Virus record (IMG/VR): IMGVR_UViG_3300012683_000013
Coordinates: 1 to 40,913 of that record
Length of the DNA stretch: 40,913 nt
Strand: one strand, 5' to 3'
Source of the DNA: a virus
A model generated the notes under the pieces. The model searched no databases. It was not told the origin of the DNA and saw only the letters and a list, made by a program, of their open reading frames with translations. The translations under genes and the position numbers were made by a program. Below are positions 29,465 through 37,741 of the stretch, one piece after another (within the stretch, counting starts at the first letter, position 1; every line of letters begins with the position of its first letter).

Positions 29465-31160
29465 AGCACGCTGCCCAATCGTCCGCGGCCTTGCTGGCAC
29501 CTGCAGTGATCTTGACGCCCATCCACTCGAACGACAGGGCCGACAGGACGTGGTCCCGGACCTCTGCCAACCGCTTCCGCGGGACGCTGCAGACGATCTC
29601 ATCGTGCACAACGGCCCGGAGCATCGGGTGAACGGCGGGGTCCAACCGGAGGAGACCTTCGCACATCAGGTCCCGCGCCCCACCCTGGCCCATCAGTGCC
29701 GGAGCCTGGGTGTGCGCCCGGTACGGATCGCAGCGCATCATGCGGCCGAAACCGTTGTCCAGGAGCGCCCCCGCGGCACCTATGGACCTGATCCGCTCCC
29801 GCCACTCGCACAGTACGGGGAACCGGTTGGTCATCTGCTGGTCGAATGCCTGAGCCACCTGGGGGTCCACGCCGGACTTGATCAGGCCGTTGACGCTCAT
29901 GCCGTAGTTCCAGCCGTGCCCGCATCGCTTGGCGTTGTCCCGCCAACCCCCGTCGTGCCGGCCGAACACCAGGTCGGCAATCTCAGCGTGGGCGTCCCGT
30001 CCGGGGGTGAACAGTTCCATGTACGCCCGGTCCTGGGACAGTGCCGCGATGGCGCGCATGTCGACCTGGTCGAGGTCAAACGTGATCAGGACCTCGCCCG
30101 GTTCGGGGAGGAAGACCCCGCGTTGGGCGACCTTTTTCTCCCCGCGCTTACCGATGTTGGTCAGGGACGGGCGTGTCATGGCCCAGCGCCCCGAAGCCTG
30201 GTCGGCCCCGATACCGCCGTGCACCCGGTCACCGATCAGGTGGTTCTGAATCTCCTGGTACTTGGCGGTGACTCCGGCAACTTCCTGCATCAGGGTGAGC
30301 ATGGATGACGCCCCCGGGGACACCCCGGGACGGGACTTGAGCGCCTTCAGGGCGTCCCCCGAGACCGAGACGGAGCCCTTGTCCGTGAGCACCGGTTCCA
30401 GGCCGTCGCGGGACAGCATGTGCTCGAACCATTCCTTGCCCAACTTGGAGCCCAACGGGGCCTTCCCGCCGGTCCGGGGGAGTCCGTAGGAGTCGTGCAG
30501 GGACTCCAGGGCGTTGACCCGGTTCATCTCCTCCCACCGGACACGCTGATCCAGGAGATCGGTGTCAATGCGCCATCCGTTGAAGGTCATGCGGTTCTGC
30601 AGGGAGACGACACGCATCTCCCGGCGTGCGTACGGGGTCAGGGCAGGGATCAGCGCATCGTAGACGGCTCGGGTAGCGGCCAGGTCCCCCCGGAGGTACG
30701 AGCGGTAGTCCGGGTCGTCCACGGGGATCTTGTCGTATCCTCCGTGCCGGTCCGCCAGCCCCTTCAGGTCGTCAGTCTTCCCCGCGACACCCAGACGGGC
30801 CGCTACCGCGTCCAGGGAGTAGTAGCCGGGAGTGGACCAGGGTTTCTGCCCCCGGGCTCCCGGGGGGTCAGCGAGCCTCGCCAGGACCATCGTGTCGACG
30901 GCTCCGGCGGAGAGTTTGGCGTAGTCGCCGCCTTCGTGCCGGGCCAGGGCCGGAATGTCGAACGCGAGGATGTTGTGGCCGACCTTGACGGGTGCGGCCT
31001 GGATGGAGTGGACCGCGGCCCGCTTTGCCCCCGGGTCGGAAGACACGGTCACGGGTGGCTGTGACACGCCCACCAGGCGGACGAACGGACCCTCGTGCTG
31101 GCCTTTGTACAACTGGTCGGCCGATGCGCCTTCCAGGTCGAACACCAGGGCCTCAGACAC
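29451..31160 (-). CDS. polA: Family A DNA polymerase with 3'-5' exonuclease domain (569 aa)
   Basis: Exonuclease motifs: I FDLEG (Asp8, Glu10), II GHNILAFD (61-68), III YLRGDLAATRAVYD (~155-168). Polymerase motifs: A FDLDQVDMR (361-369, Asp362), B R407-x3-K411...Y419-G420, C VVHDEIVCSV (HDE near 519). The position matching Phe762 of E. coli Pol I (Tyr526 of T7) is His415 here. No 5' nuclease domain. It replicates the phage genome with the primase-helicase. The GTG start overlaps the upstream stop by 8 bases. Confidence 0.93.
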   Translation of the reverse strand: MSEALVFDLEGASADQLYKGQHEGPFVRLVGVSQPPVTVSSDPGAKRAAVHSIQAAPVKVGHNILAFDIPALARHEGGDYAKLSAGAVDTMVLARLADPPGARGQKPWSTPGYYSLDAVAARLGVAGKTDDLKGLADRHGGYDKIPVDDPDYRSYLRGDLAATRAVYDALIPALTPYARREMRVVSLQNRMTFNGWRIDTDLLDQRVRWEEMNRVNALESLHDSYGLPRTGGKAPLGSKLGKEWFEHMLSRDGLEPVLTDKGSVSVSGDALKALKSRPGVSPGASSMLTLMQEVAGVTAKYQEIQNHLIGDRVHGGIGADQASGRWAMTRPSLTNIGKRGEKKVAQRGVFLPEPGEVLITFDLDQVDMRAIAALSQDRAYMELFTPGRDAHAEIADLVFGRHDGGWRDNAKRCGHGWNYGMSVNGLIKSGVDPQVAQAFDQQMTNRFPVLCEWRERIRSIGAAGALLDNGFGRMMRCDPYRAHTQAPALMGQGGARDLMCEGLLRLDPAVHPMLRAVVHDEIVCSVPRKRLAEVRDHVLSALSFEWMGVKITAGASKAADDWAACYAKG

Positions 31161-31611
31161 CGGTTACCCCCAACTCGCTCATCCTGTTGCGAACCGCCTG
31201 GACCTCCGTGGACGCCATGATCAGTTCGGCGTCCTGAAGGTCGAAGTTACCTGCCAGGCAAGCCGTAGCGGACCGCTGCAGGTGGTTCAGGGAGGCTACC
31301 CAGTGGTATTGCATGTTGCCGTCCGGGAGCGCCTTGTGGCCCAGGATGGTGCTGACATCGGAGTCCAGCGAGGTGCAGTCGTAGAAGAACCCCTCAAAGT
31401 CCTGGGACGCCCGGTCGGAGTTGACGTTCGCCATGTCGTTACCGAGCACCCCCAGGTCGTGACTGCCGCCGTTGGCCATCCAGGTGGTCACCCGGTGGGA
31501 CATCTCAGCGGGTGTCGGGGGGAGAGGGTGGGCGTGCAGGGTAGCGGCCAGGAGGATGCCGCCTGCGGCTGCAGCCAGTACAAGGGTCGTGGTGGAAGCG
31601 GAGCGTTTCAC
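31153..31611 (-). CDS. Secreted or membrane-anchored small protein (152 aa)
   Basis: N-terminal KRSASTTTLVLAAAAGGILLAA is a signal peptide or membrane anchor. The mature part has a few motifs (DFEGFFYDCTSLDSDV and, later, TACLAGNFDLQDAELIM) with two cysteines that could pair. GTG start behind AGGCAGGCAAACC. Placed between primase and polymerase. No family recognised; could act at the envelope, for example in exclusion. Confidence 0.65.
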   Translation of the reverse strand: MKRSASTTTLVLAAAAGGILLAATLHAHPLPPTPAEMSHRVTTWMANGGSHDLGVLGNDMANVNSDRASQDFEGFFYDCTSLDSDVSTILGHKALPDGNMQYHWVASLNHLQRSATACLAGNFDLQDAELIMASTEVQAVRNRMSELGVTGV

Positions 31612-31659
31612 GGTTTGCCTGCCTTGGTTCCGTGTGTCGATGGGTGTCTAGCACTGACC

Positions 31660-31690
31660 ACTATACACGTTCTGTGGTCCGGTCAGTCAA
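31660..31690 (-). promoter_or_regulatory. Leftward promoter with surrounding inverted repeat (TTGACT-N19-TATAGT)
   Basis: -10 TATAGT (31665-31660) is strong, -35 TTGACT (31690-31685) with a long 19-base spacer. ACTGACC and GGTCAGT arms flank the -10, and GACCAC/GTGGTC lies inside. Looks like an operator over a promoter for the secreted protein and polymerase. Confidence 0.45.
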
Positions 31691-32150
31691 GGGGACCAGG
31701 TCGGATCTTGAGAAAGGCCGTCGACCATACCGATCGGTGCCGGGTGTTGTAGGGGCCGGCCGGCGCGGGGTCGACGGTCGCCGCGTAGGTGCCGACGCGC
31801 CGGAGGTAGCCAGGGGACTGGTTCCGGCTGTGGGCCACAGCGAAGCTCCGAGCCGTCGTGTGGCTAGGTGGGATCTTCGCGGCCGGCTGGGTGGTGATGC
31901 CGACCTTCGCCATCTCGATACGTACCGCCAGTTCCCACGTAGGCATTGGCATCAGCAGGTTCCGCCCGACGTACTGGGGGTTGGAAGCCAGGTGGGTGAG
32001 GCGGGGAGAGCACGCGTTGCGCTGGTCCATCTCGATCTTGTACTGAACCGCCTTCGCTCGACGGGTGATCTTGCCAGTGGGCCAGTTCAGGACCGGGGGC
32101 AGGGGGTTGGTTTCGAGGTAGGTGTTGAGGCTCATCAGGACGGGGGACAT
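31683..32150 (-). CDS. Hypothetical protein (155 aa)
   Basis: ATG 32150 behind CCCAGGAGTGATCCAG, just after the primase stop. MSPVLMSLNTYLETN..., basic middle (GKITRRAKAVQYKIEM), then VGRNLLMPMPTWELAVRIEMAKVG and a basic C-terminus (YNTRHRSVWSTAFLKIRPG). No motif recognised. In the replication operon, so perhaps a replication accessory protein. Confidence 0.65.
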   Translation of the reverse strand: MSPVLMSLNTYLETNPLPPVLNWPTGKITRRAKAVQYKIEMDQRNACSPRLTHLASNPQYVGRNLLMPMPTWELAVRIEMAKVGITTQPAAKIPPSHTTARSFAVAHSRNQSPGYLRRVGTYAATVDPAPAGPYNTRHRSVWSTAFLKIRPGPLD

Positions 32151-32155
32151 CTGGA

Positions 32156-34261
32156 TCACTCCTGGGGGGTCGTTGCGAGGGTGAAGGGCAGGAACGGATT
32201 CAGGGGCGCGGTGGCAGAAGTGGCACTTCCGCCACACTCCTGCTCCACATCGTTTCTCGGCTCAAAAATCTCTTTACCTTCTTTACTGTTCGTCACGTCT
32301 GGAGCTCCCGGGGAGAAAACTGCCACTTCTGCCACCGACCCCCCGGAAGGCTCGAACCCCTGTTCCCCTACCGGGCGGATGATCACGTTCAACCCCCGGT
32401 CCTTAGTCGGGGCAATTCGGACACGCTCCACACCATCGATGCTGGTCAGACGCGCGATGAGCTTGTTGCGGCCAATCGTGTGCCCGCCGTTCTCCTTCGC
32501 CCAAGCCGCGAACAGGGCGGAGAGTTGGGTGGCAGTTGTTGCCTCCGTGGGTGGCAGTATCGTGCGGCCCAGAACTGCCACCACCGACAGCATTTCTGCC
32601 ACCCACTGCCGGACCCGGTCGCTGCCTTGCTCAAACTCGTCCCCTACCCGGGTGTCCGTAGGGGCGTAGTTCCCGCGCAACAGGTACCGCTGATACGCCC
32701 GCACCCATCGCTGGACGATGCCCGGCAACTCCTCCCGGAGCTTGGCTTCCAGGGAGGCATCCTCACGCCCCTCGAAGCTGTGCCGGAAGTGGAAGGGCTT
32801 CATACGGTTCGCGTAGGCGCGACTACTCTCCCCCACAGCCGGGAGCTCGTTGGCGCTGAAGGCGAACAGTGCGGTGTTGGTGAACTTGAACTGACCCCCG
32901 TACTTGCGGTTGCCCGTGATCGGGTCCTCGCCCGTCATCATCTTGAACACCGAAAGGTCCGCTACATCCTTGGGGCTCAGGTCCGCCGCGGTGTTCAGCA
33001 CCTTGCCGTAGACGTTGGCCGCAGCGAACCGGTCATCGGCCAGGGCGTGAAGGGTTACCGCGCTGGTGTTCTCCCCGCCGGCCACGGCGTCCAGGAGCCG
33101 CAGGAACGTGGACTTACCGCTATGGGACGGGCCGTAGGCGAACAGCGCCTTACCGGGAGTCCGGGAGGGATCGAGCATCGTGCCCGCCACTTCCTCCAAG
33201 TCGTCAGCCTGTTCCGGGATGACCTCCATCAGCCACCGCTCATAGACGGGGCAGGAGGCATCCGGGTCCCAGTCGACCGGGTGCTGGGTACGGGACATGT
33301 AAGAGGGGTCGTGCGGGAGCATGGCGCCGGTTCTCAGATCGACCATGGTGTTGAGGAAGTTGGCCAGCGGTTCGAGCATCCGCTCCGGGAGGACGCGCTT
33401 GTCCCGGTACAGGATCGACTTCACCGACTGTTCCGCCGACGACGTGTGCGCGGACCGGTGCTGTTCACCCAGTCGCAGCGACACCTCCGACATCAGCGCC
33501 ATGGAATCGGGGCGGTACACACCTCCCGTGTAGATGGAGACGTGCTGTTCCGCTGTGAGCGCTGCCGGCTGGGCAGAGAGGATGTCGGTCGCCAGGGTCT
33601 GAACCATGAGCCCATTCTTGTCGAAGAACGGACTCGCCTGGCGATGGGCAGGTGCCTTGCCGGGCGAAGCCTTGGCGCGGCCGATCCAGCGCGACAGCGA
33701 CTTGGACCGCTGACCCTCCGGCATCGTGGCCAGAACGTCGTCAACGCCCTGCTTCCCCTGAGCGGGGGTCCGGGCGAACGCAACCGCCACCGCGCCCGCC
33801 ATCTCCAGCTCCTCCCGGAACTGGGTGGCAGCGTCATGGACATCCCGGTTGGTGCCCATGTCCCCGTCGAACATCACGACAATGTCCCGGTCGTCCACCC
33901 AGTTGAGCGGGAGCTTGGACCACGCCCGGCACCCTGCGATGCCGTATACCGCATAGTGCCGGGGAGCCCAGGACAGCACGGCAAGGGCTTGCTTGGTCCC
34001 CTCCACCATGAGGATCGGAGACGTGTCGTCGTCATCCCTCAGCCTGTTGAACGGGAGCTGGACCCCCTTGGGGCCGATGTACTTGGGGCCTTCCCCGGGG
34101 TTGTCGGGGCGCATCTGGTACGCGCCGTTCTCAAGACCGGGGCCCCTCCACGGGAACGCCAATCCATCAGGAGTGGAGATGATCCCTGAACTGTCGATCA
34201 CGGCGTCAGTGATCGCTCCGGAGTCTTTTAGATACGCCCGGTGATCAGGGGTTACTGTCAT
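32156..34261 (-). CDS. Primase-helicase, TOPRIM/DUF3854 plus SF3 helicase (701 aa)
   Basis: N-terminal TOPRIM-like part: ILMVEGTKQALAVLS (Glu87) and VVMFDGDMG (Asp132/Asp134). A D5_N-like linker follows, then an SF3/P4-type ATPase with Walker A GPSHSGKS (377-384) and sensor-like ALFAFSANELPAVG (~466-478). The C-terminal ~100 residues hold a winged-helix-like segment and a disordered end. It would make primers and unwind DNA for the family A polymerase. Start behind GAGAGGCAGGCACCA. Confidence 0.9.
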   Translation of the reverse strand: MTVTPDHRAYLKDSGAITDAVIDSSGIISTPDGLAFPWRGPGLENGAYQMRPDNPGEGPKYIGPKGVQLPFNRLRDDDDTSPILMVEGTKQALAVLSWAPRHYAVYGIAGCRAWSKLPLNWVDDRDIVVMFDGDMGTNRDVHDAATQFREELEMAGAVAVAFARTPAQGKQGVDDVLATMPEGQRSKSLSRWIGRAKASPGKAPAHRQASPFFDKNGLMVQTLATDILSAQPAALTAEQHVSIYTGGVYRPDSMALMSEVSLRLGEQHRSAHTSSAEQSVKSILYRDKRVLPERMLEPLANFLNTMVDLRTGAMLPHDPSYMSRTQHPVDWDPDASCPVYERWLMEVIPEQADDLEEVAGTMLDPSRTPGKALFAYGPSHSGKSTFLRLLDAVAGGENTSAVTLHALADDRFAAANVYGKVLNTAADLSPKDVADLSVFKMMTGEDPITGNRKYGGQFKFTNTALFAFSANELPAVGESSRAYANRMKPFHFRHSFEGREDASLEAKLREELPGIVQRWVRAYQRYLLRGNYAPTDTRVGDEFEQGSDRVRQWVAEMLSVVAVLGRTILPPTEATTATQLSALFAAWAKENGGHTIGRNKLIARLTSIDGVERVRIAPTKDRGLNVIIRPVGEQGFEPSGGSVAEVAVFSPGAPDVTNSKEGKEIFEPRNDVEQECGGSATSATAPLNPFLPFTLATTPQE

Positions 34262-34299
34262 TGGTGCCTGCCTCTCAGTAACGGTTGTCCGGGACCGGT

Positions 34300-34560
34300 T
34301 CAGGAACCCTCGCGGGTGCCGTCCCGACCGGGTGCCCCATCATCACCCCCGTTACCCTCTGTCGTCACCTTCACGGCATCCAGGTAGGCGGTCAGCGACG
34401 CCTCCGAGACACGGACCGCGCCGGTCAACGGCCTACGGGTCGTGCTGTACTTGTGCGCGACCAGCCGGCCGTCACGGATGTATCGGTCCAGGGTGCGCAT
34501 AGAGACACCCAGCCGGGCAGCGGCCTCGGTCCGGGTGATGAGCTTATCGGTGGTGTTCAT
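34300..34560 (-). CDS. HTH regulator, MerR/excisionase-like, leaderless (86 aa)
   Basis: ITRTEAAARLGVSMRTLDRYIRDGRL is a helix-turn-helix of the MerR/Xis type (about residues 8-33), then a wing (TTRRPLTGAVRVSEASLTAYL) and a Gly/Asp-rich end. No ribosome site precedes the ATG; the -10 at 34573-34568 ends 7 bases before it, so the mRNA probably begins at or next to the start codon. It sits in the divergent control region and may regulate it. An upstream GTG/ATG at 34596 lies inside the promoter. Confidence 0.8.
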   Translation of the reverse strand: MNTTDKLITRTEAAARLGVSMRTLDRYIRDGRLVAHKYSTTRRPLTGAVRVSEASLTAYLDAVKVTTEGNGGDDGAPGRDGTREGS

Positions 34561-34567
34561 GAGGATC

Positions 34568-34596
34568 ACAGTACATGGCGTGTCTCGACTTGACAA
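34568..34596 (-). promoter_or_regulatory. Leftward promoter for the replication and late block (TTGTCA-N17-TACTGT)
   Basis: -35 TTGTCA (34596-34591), spacer 17, -10 TACTGT (34573-34568). Predicted start falls at the ATG at 34560, giving a leaderless message. TAGACAGGAG stands just upstream of the -35. Confidence 0.6.
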
Positions 34597-34618
34597 CTCC
34601 TGTCTAGTGGAGGAGAGT
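34590..34618 (+). promoter_or_regulatory. Rightward promoter (TTGACA-N17-GAGAGT)
   Basis: Perfect -35 TTGACA (34590-34595) overlapping the -35 of the leftward promoter on the other strand. -10 GAGAGT (34613-34618) fits TAGRRT except the first base. Predicted start ~34625 coincides with the 5' arm of the leader hairpin. Confidence 0.55.
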
Positions 34619-34625
34619 GGTTCTC

Positions 34626-34680
34626 AGAGGGGCCGGGACGACGAAAGCCACCGGATGGCAGCGCAAGTTCCGGCCCCTCT
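34626..34680 (+). promoter_or_regulatory. Large 5'-leader hairpin of the rightward unit
   Basis: AGAGGGGCCGG (34626-34636) pairs with CCGGCCCCTCT (34670-34680), an 11-bp perfect stem at the predicted 5' end. The loop holds a smaller GCCA/TGGC stem. It may protect the mRNA or control readthrough. Confidence 0.6.
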
Positions 34681-34712
34681 CACCGACAACGAAAAGAAGG
34701 CAGGTAGAGATC

Positions 34713-35684
34713 ATGACAAAGATCAAGCTCAGCGACACGATGGAAGAGGCTCTGGTCTACCTTGGTCGCGGCGTTTACCGTGCCCATTTGGAGCCGGGTA
34801 ACCGTACGCTGGCAGCCCTGGAATCCCGCGGGATGATCGTCTGGCACACAGAGGCTTTCACTTCCCCCGTCCACGATTCCACTCGACTCTGGAACGTCAC
34901 GCTGGCCGGTTGGGCGTGGCTGGCGGACCAGGGCATCGACCGCCCGGCGGACGCTGGCCGGATGACGCTGGAAGAGGCGTGGAGCGACGCGGAGGCGGAA
35001 ACCGCCTGCGACGCGTGGATCGCTGCAATCGACCGGAGCCTTGCGAACTCCGCAAAGGAAGATGCCGAAGCCCTGATGGACGCTACGTTCGATGACGGCC
35101 GCTACACCCTGGAAGAGGCGTGGAGCGACGCCTACCCGATGCTGGCGGACGAAATCCTGATCAACACGACCGGGGTGGACATCACGGGTGTAACTGAAGC
35201 TCTGGCGGACGACCCTCGCGGATACGAGCGCGGTTGGGATGAAGGCCGCTACACCCTGACCGAAGCCCTGGCATACGCATACACGCCCGGGGGCCAGGTC
35301 GCATGCAAGCACGGCCGGGGAATGGCGGACACGTGCGACCCCTGTTCTGACGCGCGGTTCGAGAAGGTCCACGGTCTCCGGGCCGGGCACACCGCAGGGC
35401 AGATCTACGAGGAGGTCATGCTGAGTTACGGATTTGACCCTGACTCTTTGACCTTCGGTATGTACAAGGGCGTCCCGATCCCCATGGACGTGATGAACGA
35501 CTGGCGCGGTCCATTGGGCGGCGTGTGGCGTAGAGGCGTCCAGTCCGCTCAGGGAGCGCCGCAGATGGCCTTGTCCGCCGCGCTGCCCGCGTTGGGCGAC
35601 CCTGCGTACGAGTGCTGGTCATGCCACTGGAAGTTCACCAGCCAGGCCAACCTGGAGAACCACCTGAAGGGGCACCAGAAGTGA
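34713..35684 (+). CDS. Winged-helix-like protein with EAWSDA repeats and C2H2 zinc finger (323 aa)
   Basis: First rightward gene, ATG behind CAGGTAGAGATC. N-terminal ~75 residues look like a winged helix (TLAALESRGMIVW...WNVTLAGWAWL). A motif recurs three times: RMTLEEAWSDA, RYTLEEAWSDA, RYTLTEALAYA. A CKHGRGMADTCDPC cluster and a final C2H2 finger (YECWSCHWKFTSQANLENH) could bind zinc. Probably a DNA-binding early regulator; target unknown. Its TGA overlaps the helicase GTG. Confidence 0.75.
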   Translation: MTKIKLSDTMEEALVYLGRGVYRAHLEPGNRTLAALESRGMIVWHTEAFTSPVHDSTRLWNVTLAGWAWLADQGIDRPADAGRMTLEEAWSDAEAETACDAWIAAIDRSLANSAKEDAEALMDATFDDGRYTLEEAWSDAYPMLADEILINTTGVDITGVTEALADDPRGYERGWDEGRYTLTEALAYAYTPGGQVACKHGRGMADTCDPCSDARFEKVHGLRAGHTAGQIYEEVMLSYGFDPDSLTFGMYKGVPIPMDVMNDWRGPLGGVWRRGVQSAQGAPQMALSAALPALGDPAYECWSCHWKFTSQANLENHLKGHQK

Positions 35685-37354
35685 GTAAGGAACTGCTGAC
35701 GCTCCGTCCGTACCAGCGAGAGGCTATCGACGCTGTCACCTCTGCCTGGTCGGACGGGGTCAAGCGGCCTGCGGTGGTTCTCCCGACCGGGATGGGGAAG
35801 ACCGTGGTCTTCTCTCACCTGGCCGCGGAATTCCACAAGGCCAACGGGGGCCGGGCCCTAGTCCTGGTCCACCGTGACGAGCTGGCGGACCAGGCCGTAT
35901 CCAAGCTCCGGTCCGTGGCGCCCCACCTCTGGGTGGGGAAGGTCAAGGCGGGGGAGAACGACGTAAACGCTGACCTGGTGGTGGCCAGCGTCCAGACCCT
36001 GGCCAGCGAGAAGCGACGGAACGAACTGCTGAACGCCCGCGCCGGCGGGATCGGCCTGGTCATCACGGACGAGTGCCACCACGCCGTAGCCCCCACGTAC
36101 GGCAAGGTCTACGCAGGCATGGGGAACGCGTTCCACGTCGGCTTCACAGCGACGCTGGCCCGGTCGGACGGCATCGGCCTGGGCTCCGTGTGGGAGGACG
36201 TGGTCTACTCCAAGACTCTCGCCTACGCGGTGAAGCACGGATTCCTGGTGGCTCCCCGCGGCCGGTCGGTCAAAGTGGACGACCTGAACCTGGGGGGCGT
36301 AAAGAAATCCCGGGGTGACTTCCAGTCCGGGGACCTGGGAGAGGCTCTGGAGCACTCCAGCGCACTTACCGTGGCTGCTGACGCCTACCTGGAACACGCG
36401 AAGGACCGGCCCGGGGTCGTGTTCACCCCGACCGTGGCCACGGCTACCGTGATGGCTCAGGAGCTCACCCGGCGGGGCATCGCGTCCGCTGTGATCTCCG
36501 GGTCGACCCCGCGCACCGAACGCCTGCGGATCTACGATGCATACCGGCGGGGAGAGATCCGGGTCCTGTCGAACTGTATGGTCCTGACTGAGGGATTCGA
36601 CGCGCCGTGGGCATCGTGCGCTGTCATCGTCCGGCCCACCCAGTCAAATCCGCTGTACATCCAGATGGTTGGCCGGGTACTGCGCCCCTTCCCGGGAAAG
36701 ACAGACGCGCTGATCCTGGATGTCGTGGGGGCATCGCAGGTCAACAAGCTGTCGACCCTGATCGACCTGGAAGAGGGGTTCTTCAAGGAACGCCAGCCGT
36801 GCCCGAACTGTGACTGCCTTCCCTGCGAGTGCCTGTGCTCCGAGTGCTACCAGCCGAAGCCCTGTTCCTGCCCCCCGAAAGCGCAAGCCGAACTGATAGC
36901 GGTAGGGTCGGGCAAGGACTTCGACCTGTTCGCCGCATCGAAATCCGCGTGGGGACAGACTGCCCGGGGAGTCTGGTTCGTGTCCTGTGGAACGGCCGGA
37001 TACGTTTTCCTGTGGCCTACCCGGTCGGGGGAGTCGGGGACCTGGGATGTGTACCTGGCGCCCCTGGACGACCACGGGGCCCCGCTGAAGTGGCAGGGTA
37101 CCGACTACGCCGGCATGCCCCTGGGAACCGCCATGGCATGGGCGGAAGCAGAAGCGGAGGAGTTGGGTGCCTACCTCACCCGTAAGGGAGCCAGGTGGCG
37201 CAAGGGAAAGCCTTCCGACTCCCAACTCAACTACGCGCGGGCTCTAGGGTGCGTCGTCCCGGAAGGGGCAGCCAAGGGAGACTTGGCGGACCTGATCAGC
37301 AAAGCCAAAGCAACCCGGATTTTCGACCAATACGCAGAAGGAACCCCCTCATGA
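35681..37354 (+). CDS. DEAD/DEAH-type SF2 helicase with Cys-rich insert (557 aa)
   Basis: GTG overlaps the previous stop (GTGA). Motif Q/I: LRPYQREAID, LPTGMGKT (34-41); II DECHH (130-134); III FTATLARSD; IV-VI GVVFTPTVATA, MVLTEGFDAP, QMVGRVLRP. After the helicase core comes a Cys-rich stretch (CPNCDCLPCECLCSECYQPK) and a C-terminal domain (~390-557). Resembles restriction-type or XPB-like phage helicases that act in replication or recombination with the exonuclease downstream. Confidence 0.9.
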   Translation: MSKELLTLRPYQREAIDAVTSAWSDGVKRPAVVLPTGMGKTVVFSHLAAEFHKANGGRALVLVHRDELADQAVSKLRSVAPHLWVGKVKAGENDVNADLVVASVQTLASEKRRNELLNARAGGIGLVITDECHHAVAPTYGKVYAGMGNAFHVGFTATLARSDGIGLGSVWEDVVYSKTLAYAVKHGFLVAPRGRSVKVDDLNLGGVKKSRGDFQSGDLGEALEHSSALTVAADAYLEHAKDRPGVVFTPTVATATVMAQELTRRGIASAVISGSTPRTERLRIYDAYRRGEIRVLSNCMVLTEGFDAPWASCAVIVRPTQSNPLYIQMVGRVLRPFPGKTDALILDVVGASQVNKLSTLIDLEEGFFKERQPCPNCDCLPCECLCSECYQPKPCSCPPKAQAELIAVGSGKDFDLFAASKSAWGQTARGVWFVSCGTAGYVFLWPTRSGESGTWDVYLAPLDDHGAPLKWQGTDYAGMPLGTAMAWAEAEAEELGAYLTRKGARWRKGKPSDSQLNYARALGCVVPEGAAKGDLADLISKAKATRIFDQYAEGTPS

Positions 37355-37539
37355 CCTGGGACACGGAGAGCGGGACCATGATGATCTTGTCGCTTATCTT
37401 CACGGTGGCTGCAGCGCTGATGCTGATCGGATCAGCGCTGGCGCACCGGATCGAGAACAGGGCGGATCGGGAGTGGCGGGAGTACATGGACTCCTACGCC
37501 CCTGGATGGAGGGACCGAGATGGCGAATCTGGGTCCTGA
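37351..37539 (+). CDS. Small membrane protein (62 aa)
   Basis: ATGA overlap with the helicase stop. MMILSLIFTVAAALMLIGSALAH is a membrane helix, followed by a charged tail (RIENRADREWREYMDSY). Function unknown. Confidence 0.7.
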   Translation: MTWDTESGTMMILSLIFTVAAALMLIGSALAHRIENRADREWREYMDSYAPGWRDRDGESGS

Positions 37540-37741
37540 AGAGGAACAGGTACCGCTGCACACCCGGGAAAAGTTCGCGTTCGCGAGCATCGTCCAGGTA
37601 GCGACCTACACGGGGCCGCGGATGCTCCTCAGTCAGTGGGCGACCCCGGGCGACACAAACCCTCACGCTGAACATGCGTTGACCGTTACCCTCGCTGCCA
37701 TGTGGCGGGACACCGAGAGGCAGGAAGAGATCAATGACTGA
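37520..37741 (+). CDS. Hypothetical protein (73 aa)
   Basis: Starts MANLGPEEEQVPLHTREKFA behind ATGGAGGGACCGAG. Soluble and helical (AEHALTVTLAAMWRDTERQEE). Overlaps the membrane-protein gene by 20 bases and the exonuclease gene by 8. Function unknown. Confidence 0.7.
   Translation: MANLGPEEEQVPLHTREKFAFASIVQVATYTGPRMLLSQWATPGDTNPHAEHALTVTLAAMWRDTERQEEIND

Noticed and set aside
32480-34189. Open frame of 569 codons opposite the primase-helicase
   Set aside because: Shadow of the primase gene; composition is Arg/Gly/His-rich with no fold pattern.
34585-34597. Stoperator-like site (cluster A mycobacteriophage type) around TGTCAAG
   Set aside because: Only the 7-base core fits and there are not many oriented copies in the genome; better explained as overlapping -35 boxes.
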